DNA from: Balamuthia mandrillaris
Taxonomy: Eukaryota; Discosea; Longamoebia; Balamuthiidae
DNA: 44,163 nucleotides
Assembly: GCA_031835245.1 (NCBI GenBank)
Contig: JAVKOQ010000395.1
Span: forward strand, 1 to 44,163
Direction: 5' to 3'
Position numbers and translations under genes: made by a program. Positions 10,375 to 20,203 of the stretch are shown here, piece by piece; the stretch's first letter is position 1, and each line of letters begins with the position of its first letter. The notes below the pieces were generated by a model. That model ran no database searches. It saw nothing but the letters and a program-made list of their open reading frames with translations, and had not been told where the DNA came from.

Positions 10375-11733
10375 TCTTTCATTCACAATTCGACTAGTGG
10401 TAGCAGGTACCTGGTCAGCTTGTCCGCTAACTCCCGTTTCGGCAGGGTGGCCAGACCGTCGGCAACGGCAGAGATGTGGAGCAGGAACTCACGCAGGAGA
10501 GGCTTGTCCGCGTAGCGCGATTCCAATCCAGAGAAAATGTCCGCTTCCTCCTCCTGTGCTTCCTCCTCCACAGAGGAAGGGAGAGGAGAGGGAGAGAGAA
10601 AGAGAGAGAGTGTACGCGCTTAGAGATCCCTGATTGTTGTGAAAAGTCACAGAGACTGGCAGCTATGGACCCTCCTAGCCATGCAGCGTGCTGTTGCACC
10701 GCTGGATCTTCCACAATATTGATTCGTGCTTCATAACGATGCCTGATCTTGCAGTGCACTTGTTCCAACAGCTCGTAAGGAATTCTTTCGAGGTGCGTTC
10801 GTGTGGTTTGAGTTTGGTCAAGGATGGAAGAAAGGAAACGGACTTCACCGCTGCTTTCTTGCACGAGTTCCTCGTGAAGCCTCGTCTTAAAACCTTTTAA
10901 CTTGGTGGGACAGCCCTTTTCACAAATAGAGCGGAAGAAAAGAAGGGAGTGAGAAAAAGAACAGAACACCCACGGAGGAACGTAAAGGTACCACAAGGAC
11001 GATGTTTTTCAACAGTTGTGCTCTGCAATCTACAGGACATGCTTTGACGGTTTTCAAGATGATAGAGGCCAACGAAGGACAGGTCTCGATCTCTCGTCCC
11101 AAAAGAGATGGATTAAAGATCGCTTCAGAGCTTTGCCGTAATGCTATATGTAAGAATAAGACATGGCGATGAGAGAATTGGAAAAGAGCGAAGAGAAGAG
11201 AAGGAGAAGAGGGAGAAGAGAGAAGGAAGAAGAGAAAAGAGAGAACAGACAGGAGAAGAGAGCAAAAGAGTATACCGTCTGATAGAGTTAGTGTTTGACC
11301 ATCAGGGAGGATGAATGTTTCAGTGGTGGAAGCATCAGACCAGGACGGACCAAGTGTATCGTTACCAGCAATAATAGGACGTCGTTCCGATACATAGCAT
11401 ACCGTCTTTTGAATGTCTCGCCTAGAAGACAAAGAACGAAGTAATAATGCATTAAGAAGAAGAGAAACAAAAAGGTTTTGTACAGCAGGGTAATAGTACA
11501 GAATGTCAAACTCTGAGCTTGTGCTGAGGTAATAACCTGTCTCAGCAATGATTAGCCGGTGCAAGTAAGTCACCAAGTCGAATCCACCAAAGTGAACATT
11601 TCTAGCAGCAGAGTTCTGTTTTTTTGTTTGTGACAAAGGTGAGTGGCCAATGTAGCAAGAGGAAGAGGAGAGGAAGAGGAAGAGGAAGAGGAAGAGGAAG
11701 AGGAAGAGGAAGAGGAAGAGGAAGAGGAAGAGG

Positions 11734-11764
<31 letters not shown>

Positions 11765-13633
11765 AAGAAACGACAAGAAACGACAAGAAAGAAAGAAAGA
11801 GAGTGAAAGGAGAGAGCGAGAGGACAAGAGATGGAAAACATACTAACAAATAGCCATAGTAACAAGGTGTAACGGTGGTCCGTCCCGCTCCAAAGTCAAC
11901 GATAAGACAAATTTCGTGGCCACAAGCAAGAGCTGCCAATTCCGCCTTTTGCATATTACACAAGAAGAATAAGCACATGACGATGAAGAAGAAAAACAAG
12001 CTCAAGAGTAAGGTTCGTATCATCTCAACAATCGTACATGAGTTCCGAGTTTTAAGTTTTGAGCATCAAACTTCTCGAACAAAAGTTCACATAGTCTATC
12101 ATTGCTAGCTGGAGTAACTTAATGTCAAACTCAAGTTCCGAAGGAGAGAAGTAGTGAAAGAAGACGAAGACGAAGACGAAGAAGAAGAAGAAGAAGAAGA
12201 AGAAGAAGAAGAAGAAGAAGAAGAAGAAGAAGAAGAAGAACAAGAACAAGAAGAAGAAGAAGAAGAAGAAGAAGAACAAGAAGAAGAAGAAGAAAAAGAA
12301 CTAGAACAAGAAGAAGAAGAAGAAGAACAAGAAGAACAAGAAGAAGAACAAGAAGAACAAGAAGAAGAAGAACAAGAACAAGAACAAGAACAAGAACAAG
12401 AACAAGAACAAGAACAAGAACAAGAACAAGAACAAGAACAAGAACAAGAACAAGAAGAAGAAGAACAGGAAGAACAGGAAGAAGAAGGACAAGAATTCAC
12501 ACCAACAGATACCCAGAATAGAAAGGGCTAACGGTAGTTCTTCCTGCTCCTAAATCAACGATCAATGCAGTTTCGCGACCCGTAGCAAGTGCTGCCAGTT
12601 CGGCCTATGACGGAGAGAGAGAGCGAGAGAGAGAGAGAAGAGAGTTAGTGCTGTCTTTGAAATGGACTAACGGGAAGAAGGCTAACATGAGTGCCAAGTT
12701 TCAGTGCAGTGGTGCCGAACTTTTCGAAAACGACCTCACACAACCGGTTATTACTTGCTTTCAATGTTACGAAGAGGGTTTAAATCAATGACGTATAGAA
12801 CCAAGATAAAGCAAGCAGGAAAGAATAGGTTTTAACAAAAAGACGAACCTGGAGGATGATAAGGTGAATGACAAAACGTAAGCGGCTCGTCTCGTGGTAG
12901 GATGTGTAAATATAAAATACAGTGCTCCAACAACTTCTCGAAGCTTTCCTTTTGTCAACATTGTTTAAAATGGGAAGAAGCAGCAGGAGCAAAAGCAAAA
13001 GCAGAAGGACAAGAACAAGAGGAAGAAGCACAGGAACAAGAAGCACACGCAACGTTAGTCCCATGGCCATGAACTAACGTACCCAATTCTGAATGAGTCC
13101 TCTTTTAACGGGATAGTCTTTGGGGTCGTTGGTAAGACGTGTGTTGCAGGAGCAAATAAAAAAAAGCAATAATGCATAGGAGAGAAGAGAAGAGAGAAAA
13201 GAGAAGAGAGAAGAGAAGAGAGAAGAGAGAAGAGAGAAGAAGAGAGAAGAGAGAAGAGAGAAGAGAGAAGAGAGAAGAGAGAAGAGAGAAGAGAGAAGAG
13301 AGAAGAGAGAAGAGAGAAGAGAGAAGAGAGAAACGAAACCTAGAGAAAGGATGCCTCGATGTTGCTGAGCGGCATTGCCGACCACGTCAGAAGCACAGTG
13401 ACCGCCCAACATGACGTAGCCAGAGGCGGACGACATACACTTTCGCAACGTCCCCGTGCAGCTAAGCTCGTATAGCCATGGTGCGCTGTCTTCGGCATAT
13501 CCTTTATTATTGTTCTTGCGATTAAAAATACCGAAAAAGAAGAGAAAAACAAACAAACGAGGAAACCAAAACGTAAAGAGCTGCTTCCAAAGTCAAAAAC
13601 GCAACCAACACCGTTTCGTTCGAACCTTTCCAT
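9322..13633 (-). CDS. Actin-related protein with HEAT/ARM-like C-terminal extension and duplicated exon cassette
   Basis: Actin-fold protein. Exons: 13633-13567, 13501-13340, 13117-13083, 12948-12849, then one of two cassettes (12757-12687 + 12604-12503, or 12108-12038 + 11945-11844), 11615-11500, 11421-11276, 11143-10992, 10915-10616, 10565-10411, 10283-10130, 10000-9965 and 9807-9322. With one cassette this totals 2082 nt (693 aa). Actin landmarks: VFDFGSSSLRFG (phosphate loop 1), RGILSLDYPVKRGLIQNW, FEKFGTTALKLGTH, LIVDLGAGRTTV (loop 2), RDIQKTVCYVS, FILPDGQTLTL, KLKGFKTRLHEEL and AAWLGGSIAASL. Aligned to actin, the residues at Gln137 and His161 are His and Thr, so ATP hydrolysis may be weak. 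It fits none of the well-known ARPs cleanly; an ARP10/11-like origin is possible. After the usual actin C-terminus (GISKR) the frame continues through a phase-0 intron into about 270 residues of helical-repeat-like sequence, with no visible stop or new start. A separate downstream gene cannot be fully excluded. Confidence 0.75.
10334..10372. repeat. (CT)n tract on + in ARP intron
   Basis: CT dinucleotides on the + strand inside a minus-strand intron (10410-10284). This is one of the few tracts whose pyrimidines are on the antisense strand. Confidence 0.85.
11660..11770. repeat. (GAGGAA)n/(GA)n tract in ARP intron
   Basis: Hexamer GAGGAA units on + from about 11,665 to 11,738, then GA dinucleotides. 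Sense-strand pyrimidine, between the donor at 11843 and the acceptor at 11616. Confidence 0.9.
11844..12108 (-). other. Alternative exon cassette 2 of the ARP gene
   Basis: Two exons, 12108-12038 (71 nt) and 11945-11844 (102 nt). They encode ASNDRLCELLFEKFDAQNLK-type and AELAALACGHEICLIVD-type sequence. Entry phase 1 (acceptor TCCAG), internal phase 0 after the CAT codon, exit phase 0 after a TTA codon: all identical to cassette 1. Each aligns one-to-one with the same stretch of actin, so including both would duplicate about 58 residues inside the fold. Confidence 0.8.
12160..12490. repeat. (GAA)n/(GAACAA)n tract between the two ARP cassettes
   Basis: About 330 bp of GAA and GAACAA units on +, which read TTC/TTCTTG on the sense strand, lying in the intron separating the duplicated exon pairs. 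Open in all frames but not coding. Confidence 0.9.
12503..12757 (-). other. Alternative exon cassette 1 of the ARP gene
   Basis: Two exons, 12757-12687 (71 nt) and 12604-12503 (102 nt), encoding ASNNRLCEVVFEKFGTTALK and AELAALATGRETALIVDLG-type sequence. By my hand alignment the two cassettes match at 17 of 24 residues in the first exon and 26 of 34 in the second. Both keep open frames and canonical GT-AG sites, arguing against decay of either copy. Confidence 0.8.
13170..13333. repeat. AGAGAAG minisatellite in ARP intron 2
   Basis: About 160 bp of AGAGAAG units on +, sense-strand CTTCTCT, between the donor at 13339 and the acceptor at 13118. Confidence 0.9.
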
Positions 13634-13835
13634 TCCTTTATTTTTTTTTTCTATTTTGTTTTCAATAATTTTTTTATTATTTATTGGATAATCGATCCAA
13701 AGATTTATTATCCTAATTAGGATTAGTTTTTTTGATTTTGTGTTGGTCGATCACCTGATTTTGATCTTAAAGTCGACAAAAATTCTGTAACATAAAAATT
13801 CATAAAGAAAACAAAAAGGAATAAAGAAAACGAAG
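13634..13835. promoter_or_regulatory. Divergent promoter between ARP and hybrid kinase genes
   Basis: A 202-bp AT-rich gap between two divergent start codons. It holds a near match to the palindrome, AGTCGACA, at 13771-13778, 58 bp before the kinase ATG and 138 bp from the ARP ATG. Confidence 0.5.
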
Positions 13836-16800
13836 ATGAGCGAACGAAAGAGAAAGCGAGAAGAAGAACCCCAAGAGAACTCGGTCCCTTCTTCTTCTTC
13901 TTCTTCTTCTTCTTCCTTCAAAACACAAAAAAATTCACCTCAAACCACAACGACTGTAGACAACAGGAATGCTAAAGAAGAAGAGCCCGCCCACGAAAGC
14001 GTTGCCTCTCCAATGGCGACGGCCGCGATGATAGACCTCCTCAACAAGCTCGACCGAAGCAACCTCTCTGACGACCACCACCTCCTCGTCTCCGTGTCCT
14101 TCCCTCCCCAACTCGAAACCACTCTCGCTTCTTCTTGTTCTTCTTGTTCTTCTTCTTGTTCTTCTTCTTCTTCTTCTTCTTCTTCCTCTTCCTCTGCTTC
14201 TTTCATAGAGCTAAAGTACATGTCTCCGAGGATGGTGCGCAAGGTGGGCAGCCCGGCCTACTTTTGCTCCCCTCAAGCCAAGCACCGCGCGTCCACTACT
14301 ACCAGCTGGGGCTGCTTCCGCTCGATGCTCAGGGACGACTCGGCTCTACGGGTGGAGGCCCTCTTCCAACGGAAGAGGGTCTTGGTGGCGGAGGAGGACC
14401 TCATGCACTCCGGAGAGGCGACCAAAGGAGCAGCGCTGGTGTTGCCTACTCAGCCGGTTGAGCTGAGCTTTCGTGGGCTTGACTTGTGTACAGTCTACTA
14501 TGTACAGATCTCTTGCTGTCCATTCTCTCGGCTCTCTCTGCTCTCTCTGCGCTCTCTGCTCTCTCCTCTGCTCTCTCTGCTCTCTCTCCTCTGCTCTCCT
14601 CTCTTCTCTCGTTATCTGACCAGTTTTCTTTGCAATTATATCATAAAAGGTGGATTTCCTCTTCGCGATAGTGTCTCTAATAGAACGGAAGCAAACAGCT
14701 GATGGCGCCGTGACGTTGACTTTTCTTGGTTTGGCAAAACCACGTTCGCATACAGACTTGCAACTCAAGAACGAACAGTTAAAAGAGAAGGTTCGTTTGC
14801 TTAATATTGGTTCTCAGGAGAGATAATGTCAATCAACTTATTGTTCTTCATGTGTGAGCAATGTTAGACGCTTTTTGGAATGGTTTCATGGGAGTATTAA
14901 TACTCACCTCCCTGCTTTAATGGGAGTATGTGAGATATTGAATGAGGACATGTCTCTTCCTCCGGTACACCCTCTTCTTCATCTTTTTTTCAATTCTTTT
15001 CTTGACTTCTCTTTCTTTCAAGTCAACTGTCATTTCTTCTCTCTCATTTCAGCGTTTCCTTTTGTAAAGCAAAAAAGGGAGATGGTTTCGTTTATACAAA
15101 ATTGTGGTTATTGGGTTGGCGGAAGGCTTGAATCTTTCCGAGTCGTTCTTCCAAATAGAACTCAAAAAGTCTCGTCCTAGTGACATTCACTTGCACGCGG
15201 TTACATCCCTTAAGTTCCACTATTACTTATGGTTGTTCTTGCACTTACTCTTATTTTTTGCCTCTCAAAGGAATTAACATGTGAACTCAGTAAAGCGTTA
15301 AAGTCTGCATTGGCAGTAACGAATCAACAACTGGAGACAGAAATCGGATTAGAATGGAAGTTAAAGGCTTACAACAAACTTACTCACTTTCGCTGTGACG
15401 CTCGCTTACTTCAACAAGTTTTGCAAAACGCGCTCTCTCTCTTTCTGCCTACGAAACGTTGTTCATCCCATCCTCAACTTTCTGATTGTCGCTTTCAATC
15501 CGTAGTTCTTACAGTGGCTGATAAACGTTACGATCAAGCGTGCGTGCGTTATGATGAGGAAAACGCTTATGATGATGATTCAGAACATGATGAGGACAAG
15601 AAAGAAAGAGAAGGAAAGGCGACAAACATCTTTCTACGTATTCAAGCAACGAATGGAGATAGACGTACTGCTGAGCTAGCATACGACACTCTTTATTCAA
15701 GGTTCTATTCCATCCGTTAAATCTGGGCTTATTTCATTTAAAAAGACTACCTAACATCCGTAAACAGGAACATAGGCTCTGCTGGTTGGAATTGGAAGCG
15801 TGGAGTAAAACTAATGGGAGGCGATGCAAAGTTTGTCAACGACCTTCCTTCCTATTGCACCTTAGTTGCATCTATTCCTCTTATTCCTATTGTTTCTTCT
15901 TCTTCCTCCTCCTCCTCATCTTCATCTTCTTCATCTTCTCGTCCTCTTCCCCCTTTTCCAACCAAAAAACGGCGTGTTCTGTTGGTCAAGTCAGATGATA
16001 TGCTGCGAAATATCATTGCTGCTGCTCTTCATTCTGGTGGCTTTGAGGTAGATCAAGCAAGTACAGCGGCCGAAGGTTTACTTTATTTTTCTCATTTCAA
16101 CAACAACAGCAGTAATCCTTATTACTCTTTAATTCTTTGGGACTCACGACTGGAAGGCAGCTTTGTTCGAAGACATGAATCTACTTCGTCTCCTTCCGTT
16201 TTGGAGAGCTTTGATCCTTCCATGTTATCTGCTTCTACGTCATCAACAACAAACTCTTCTTCTGCCTCCTCCTCAGCCTTTATTTCATCCAGCTCCTCTT
16301 CTTCACTATCGCAACATGACCTGAGGTACAGTCTCTCCAGCATTCGAATGGTGAACAGGAGGAGAGACGGATTACTGCAAGTTTGGGGAGTAGCATTAGG
16401 AGAGGAGTTTATCTCAAGGAAAGAGGCGATAGAAACGGAACAGCTTGTGAAGAGAGCGAAACGGCTGAGCGATGAACCGAAAACTCGAGAGAAAGGTTCC
16501 AATAAGTGGAAACAGACGCTAAGAACGAGAAGGTCTGGAGGCAGACATTGTTTGAAAGAACTTTGTAGAGAAAGCGGCTGCGATTTTATTTCTTCATCTT
16601 CGTTTTATTCTTCTTCAGAAATGGTTTTGAATATGCATCAACAAGAAGGAGAAAACGAGAATGAAGGAAGAATTCTTCAAGAAGAAATGATGCAAGAGAG
16701 AGAGAACGAGGATGAGGAAGGACTGAATATTTTGATTGTGGACGATAACATAATCCACCAAAAAGTGATAGCGGCCTTGCTAACTCGTTATGGAGGAAAG

Positions 16801-17666
16801 AACAGTTTCACACAAGCTTTCAACGGGCAAGAAGCAATCCAACTTTTGGAAAAAATGAAACACAACAACAACGAAAAGGACGATGACTACAAACACGATG
16901 ATGATGACAAAAACAATGATTTCGCCTACGATTTTCTTCATCATGGAGACGAAGACGATGAACACCAAACTCAGATGAGGCTGAGAAGACCGTTCGAATG
17001 TCGACGACGAAAAGAAGGTAAATTTTATTCCTGTTTTCCTCACTTTCCCTCTCTTTCCCTCTTTCTCTCATGTACCAAGCTTCTTGTTGCTGAATTTCTT
17101 TTTCTTATTCTTTGCTAACATGCTTTCTCTTAGCTGCAAAGCACAAATTGTATCATCCTCTGAGTTTATCAGAGCAAACCATTCAAGTACTTGCTGAAAA
17201 CTTACTTCATCTCCCCTCCTCCAGGACGACTTTATCCATCTGGAACTTGCCACAAGAACTTTTGGTTCGAGTTTTTCATAACCTATTTTCGGGAACTTCA
17301 GCAATCACTCCAAAACGTTTGTTGCGATATTCCTCCATTTCGAACCAAGCCATGAATTGGCTTTATCAATGTTGGGCCGACTCTCTTTGTCCCTCTTCAG
17401 CTCTTCAACAAAATGCTGCTTTTTCTTTTACTGCTTCCTCTTCTTCATCCAGTTCGTCTGCTCTCTTTGCTCCGTTTGAGGAATTTGGAACGATTTCAAC
17501 CTCTTCGTCATCTTCTTCCTCCTCTTCGTCATCTTCCTCATCTCGCGAACCTCTTTCAAGCTTTCCTCCGACAACACCCTTTGAGCAACAAAAGCGGTAT
17601 CAACAATATCCTTGCCTCTTCATGTTTCATACCATTCATCTCTTTTACAACGAAGAACTCTTTTAA
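13836..17666 (+). CDS. Degenerate hybrid histidine kinase with receiver domains and C-terminal F-box-like region
   Basis: Exons 13836-14501, 14650-14777, 14868-14964, 15070-15168, 15271-15701, 15768-17017 and 17134-17666 total 3204 nt (1067 aa). The order of parts matches a hybrid kinase: Ser-rich N-terminus; a possible sensor region containing LIERKQTADGAVTLTFLG; a dimerisation helix RFLEWFHGSINTHLPALMG; an ATPase-like part with RCDARLLQQVLQNALSLFL (N box position) and GSAGWNWKRGVKLMGGDAKF (G box position); a receiver RVLLVKSDDMLRNIIAAALH; and a second receiver LNILIVDDNIIHQKVIAALL. The phospho-His position in the H box aligns with Gly, the N and G boxes lack key residues, and no clear phospho-acceptor Asp follows the second receiver, so catalysis is doubtful. 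A phase-1 intron then joins a region with IWNLPQELLVRVFHNLF, resembling an F-box. Some inner exon borders (14777, 15168) rest on phase and family fit. It could scaffold a phosphorelay or recruit an SCF complex (inference). Confidence 0.7.
13890..13915 (+). repeat. Coding (TTC)n, poly-Ser
   Basis: In-frame TCT/TTC triplets inside the first exon of the hybrid kinase give a Ser run. A similar run follows at about 14,130-14,195. Here the triplet repeat is exonic, unlike most others in the window. Confidence 0.8.
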
Positions 17667-17730
17667 AAACATATTATAACTGTAAATAATAGTTAAAAAC
17701 TTCCTCTTTCTTCCTTTTCTTCTCTTCTAT

Positions 17731-18543
17731 CTAAACTGCATTACTGAGCAAAGATGTTTCTTCGTTGATCGCCGTGCGCTGAGCCGTAAGTGGCACGCTC
17801 GCAGAAGAGGAATCACCCCCTCTCCCTTTGAGCGTCGGCCTCCGTAGCGAGAAGATCACGCCCACTATAGCCAAGGCCAGCGGAATCAAAGCCAATATCA
17901 CCTGAAAGATCAACTGCCCGTGGAGCCTCGACAGCTGGCATAAGGCGCGGGCGAAACCGACAGTCACGGAGCTGCAAGCTTGTCCGGCCTGGAAGAAGAC
18001 CCGGCAAACTTTGTCGTCCCCGAGCTTGGCCAACACGGCAATTGCCCAAAACGCAAATGCTGGAAGGAGTGCAAAGTACCAAAGGCAGCAAAACACCCAA
18101 CACCAACATTGCCGGCGTAGAGTTGGAGATGAAGAAGTTGAAGAAGGATGTAAGTGTGAGAAAAACGTTTTGAAGGACATGTTCAATGGGTAGGAGTAAA
18201 CGACGAGGGGGAAGAGGGCGAAAGAAAGGATGTTGCTGACGAAGAGGATGACAACCAAGGCGTAGACGTGGTATTCTGATTCGCAGTCAGAGTTGGCTTT
18301 GTCTCGTTGGAGGATTATCACCACAAGGGAGAACAAGAGCACTGTCAAGAGAAGAGCGATGAGAGACAGGAGAGAGAGTGAATAGCGACATAGAGGGAGA
18401 GAGAAGAAGAAGTGAGCTAAACACAATACGGAGAACCAAGTGCGAAAGTTTAATTTTGATCATGAGAGGATCTTACCCCCAGCCATGATGGAAAGCTGGA
18501 CGCATGCCTTCACGAGCACTAACGAACCGCTGGAGAGAGGCAT
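17731..18543 (-). CDS. Four-span membrane protein, tandem paralogue 1
   Basis: Exons 18543-18477 and 18341-17731 encode 225 aa. A short first exon (MPLSSGSLVLVKACVQLS...) runs through a phase-1 intron into the first membrane segment (LLFSLVVIIL). Then come the family block QRDKANSDCESEYHVYALVV, a second span (FVSNILSFALFPLVVYSY), a third (CLWYFALLPAFAFWAIAVLA), the motif ALCQLSRLHGQLIFQ, a fourth span (VILALIPLALAIVGVIF), and a cytosolic tail ending NEETSLLSNAV. Shared CESEY/CESKY, LCQLSRLHGQLIFQ and NEETxLL motifs define the family with the two genes upstream. I do not recognise a named family; the tail ETSLL resembles an acidic dileucine sorting signal, suggesting endosomal or lysosomal location (inference). 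The stop is 64 bp from the convergent hybrid kinase stop. Confidence 0.7.
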
Positions 18544-18879
18544 TTGTGTTGTTGGAATTAAAAGGTGTGTGGTTTTTTTACTTTCGTATTAGCAGAAACG
18601 ACAGACGAGTTCTTTATAAAAACCCTTCCTTGACGACGCTTCGGAGCTCGCCTTGAACTATTCTAAGCCAATGAGGTCGTCCATGACGTTTCACGCTGAT
18701 CACCGATCCAAATCCTGAGCTTCCAATGAAAAATCAAAAAAAAAAACGGTTCCCTCAACAAGGGGATGAGCTTCCAAGAAAGTGCACAGCGCTCGCCCAC
18801 GTCTCCGTCAGCCCATGCCTTGCACCCCAAGGGGTTGGCGAAGAAGCGAATGAACATCGGTGAACTTAAGAGCTTTATT
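18544..18879. other. Intergenic region between paralogues 1 and 2
   Basis: Contains the presumed promoter of paralogue 1, with a TATA-like TTTATAA on the minus strand near 18612-18618. No gene seen. Confidence 0.35.
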
Positions 18880-19504
18880 TTACACTGCGGAGGTGGCTAG
18901 CAAAGCAGTTTCCTCGTTAACGGAGGTGCGCTTGCGCATGCGGTTGCTTCTTCTTGCTGTAGCAAGGCCATAGCAAAGACCAACGATACAAACGACCCCA
19001 ACACCGACGAGCAACGCGAAGGGCAGCAACCCGAACACCACTTGAAAGATCAACTGGCCGCGGAGGCGACTCAGCTCGCACAAGGTGCGGACGAAGCCCA
19101 CAGGGGATGAGGAGCAGACCAGGTCGGCATCGAAAAAGCTCCTGCACTCGCTGTCATGGCCGAGTTGAGCCAAGACGGTCACTGCCCAAAACGATAACGC
19201 AGGCTGCAATACAAAGTACCAAAAGATCCCAGAAAGAAAGGCCCAACTTTTCCAACAAGAGCAGAGGGCAGGGTTGGTTTTGTTTTGGGAGGAGAAGGCG
19301 GGGAGTAAACTGCGGAGGAAGGCTTTGAAGGAGCGATGCTGAGGGAAAAAGAGGACGGAGAAGGGGAAAAGGACCATGGCAAGCACGTTGACGACAAAGA
19401 GGGAGACCACCAGCACATAGACGTGGTACTTCGACTCGCAGTCGGAATGAACTTTGTCCCTTTGTTGGATGATCACCACAAGGGTGTAAACCAGCACTAC
19501 AAGC

Positions 19505-19535
<31 letters not shown>

Positions 19536-19549
19536 AGAAAAAAGTTCGG

Positions 19550-19588
<39 letters not shown>

Positions 19589-19672
19589 CTTACAGGCAAT
19601 GACAACGAGGAGCTGGAGGCACCCTTTCAGGAGTGAACCCAGTTGGTCAGAGGTTTTGCTGGCGGTACTCAT
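18880..19672 (-). CDS. Four-span membrane protein, tandem paralogue 2
   Basis: Exons 19672-19594 and 19496-18880 encode 231 aa, with the intron in the same place and phase as in paralogues 1 and 3. Conserved blocks: QRDKVHSDCESKYHVYVLVV, ILWYFVLQPALSFWAVTVLA-like third span, LCELSRLRGQLIFQVVFGLL, tail NEETALLATSAV. The loop between spans 2 and 3 is Ser/Pro/Lys-rich. The intron contains two (GA)n tracts on + (19505-19532, 19555-19585), again sense-strand CT. Function unknown; the acidic dileucine-like tail is retained. Confidence 0.7.
19505..19585. repeat. (GA)n tracts in the intron of paralogue 2
   Basis: Two GA dinucleotide runs on + separated by a short unique segment, in the only intron of the gene. 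Confidence 0.9.
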
Positions 19673-19751
19673 GTGCGTGTGGGAGTTCCAGTGTGATGCT
19701 TGTTGATTCCTGTAGCTCGTTTGAAAGACTCCTTTTTTTTTTTATCCCACG

Positions 19752-19778
19752 CCGGTTTGCCTCGTGGCAAAGGCTCGG
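19752..19778. repeat. 27-bp direct repeat copy A containing a hairpin
   Basis: Identical to 19930-19956. Its core TTTGCCTCGTGGCAAA is a 6-bp perfect stem with a TCGT loop. Confidence 0.85.
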
Positions 19779-19929
19779 CCCTAACGAGGAGACCTCCTCT
19801 TTTTTTTGCGGAGCGAAAAGCAAACTTTTCCTTCCGGACGCCGCCTCCCCTGAGGGGGTAAACCACCAGCAGCACTGCAAGCAAAAAAAAAGAGGTTTCT
19901 TAAGGGGGCGAGGCGAAACTTCTTTGGTT

Positions 19930-19956
19930 CCGGTTTGCCTCGTGGCAAAGGCTCGG
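19930..19956. repeat. 27-bp direct repeat copy B containing a hairpin
   Basis: Second identical copy, 178 bp downstream of copy A, in the gap between paralogues 2 and 3. Nothing in the gap looks coding. Confidence 0.85.
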
Positions 19957-20203
19957 ACCAAAAGCAAAGTCTCAAACCAATGGCTTCTGAAGCCACAAGC
20001 AGAGAAATACACACAAAACACGCGTCTGGCAGCTGAGGTTGTGGATAAAGGTCGGAACGGGCATATGCGTTCTTCCGTCACCCTTTTTCTTTTCTGTTCT
20101 TCTTGCTGGGCAAAGTCAGCGATGGGGTTGAGGCATACACCGCAACGCGCAACTGTGTGTTGTGAAAAAGTTTCGAGTTAAATAAAACCAACAGCTGTTG
20201 TTA

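Noticed and set aside
12105-12531. Long poly-Glu/Gln (+) and poly-Ser/Cys or Phe/Leu (-) open frames
   Set aside because: Produced by the GAA/GAACAA repeat, which is open in all frames and lies in an ARP intron.
16999-17006. TGTCGACG near-match inside the hybrid kinase exon, and similar GTCGAC sites in the beta-trefoil and RluA exons
   Set aside because: Not exact copies and located in coding exons, so not counted as members of the promoter motif set.
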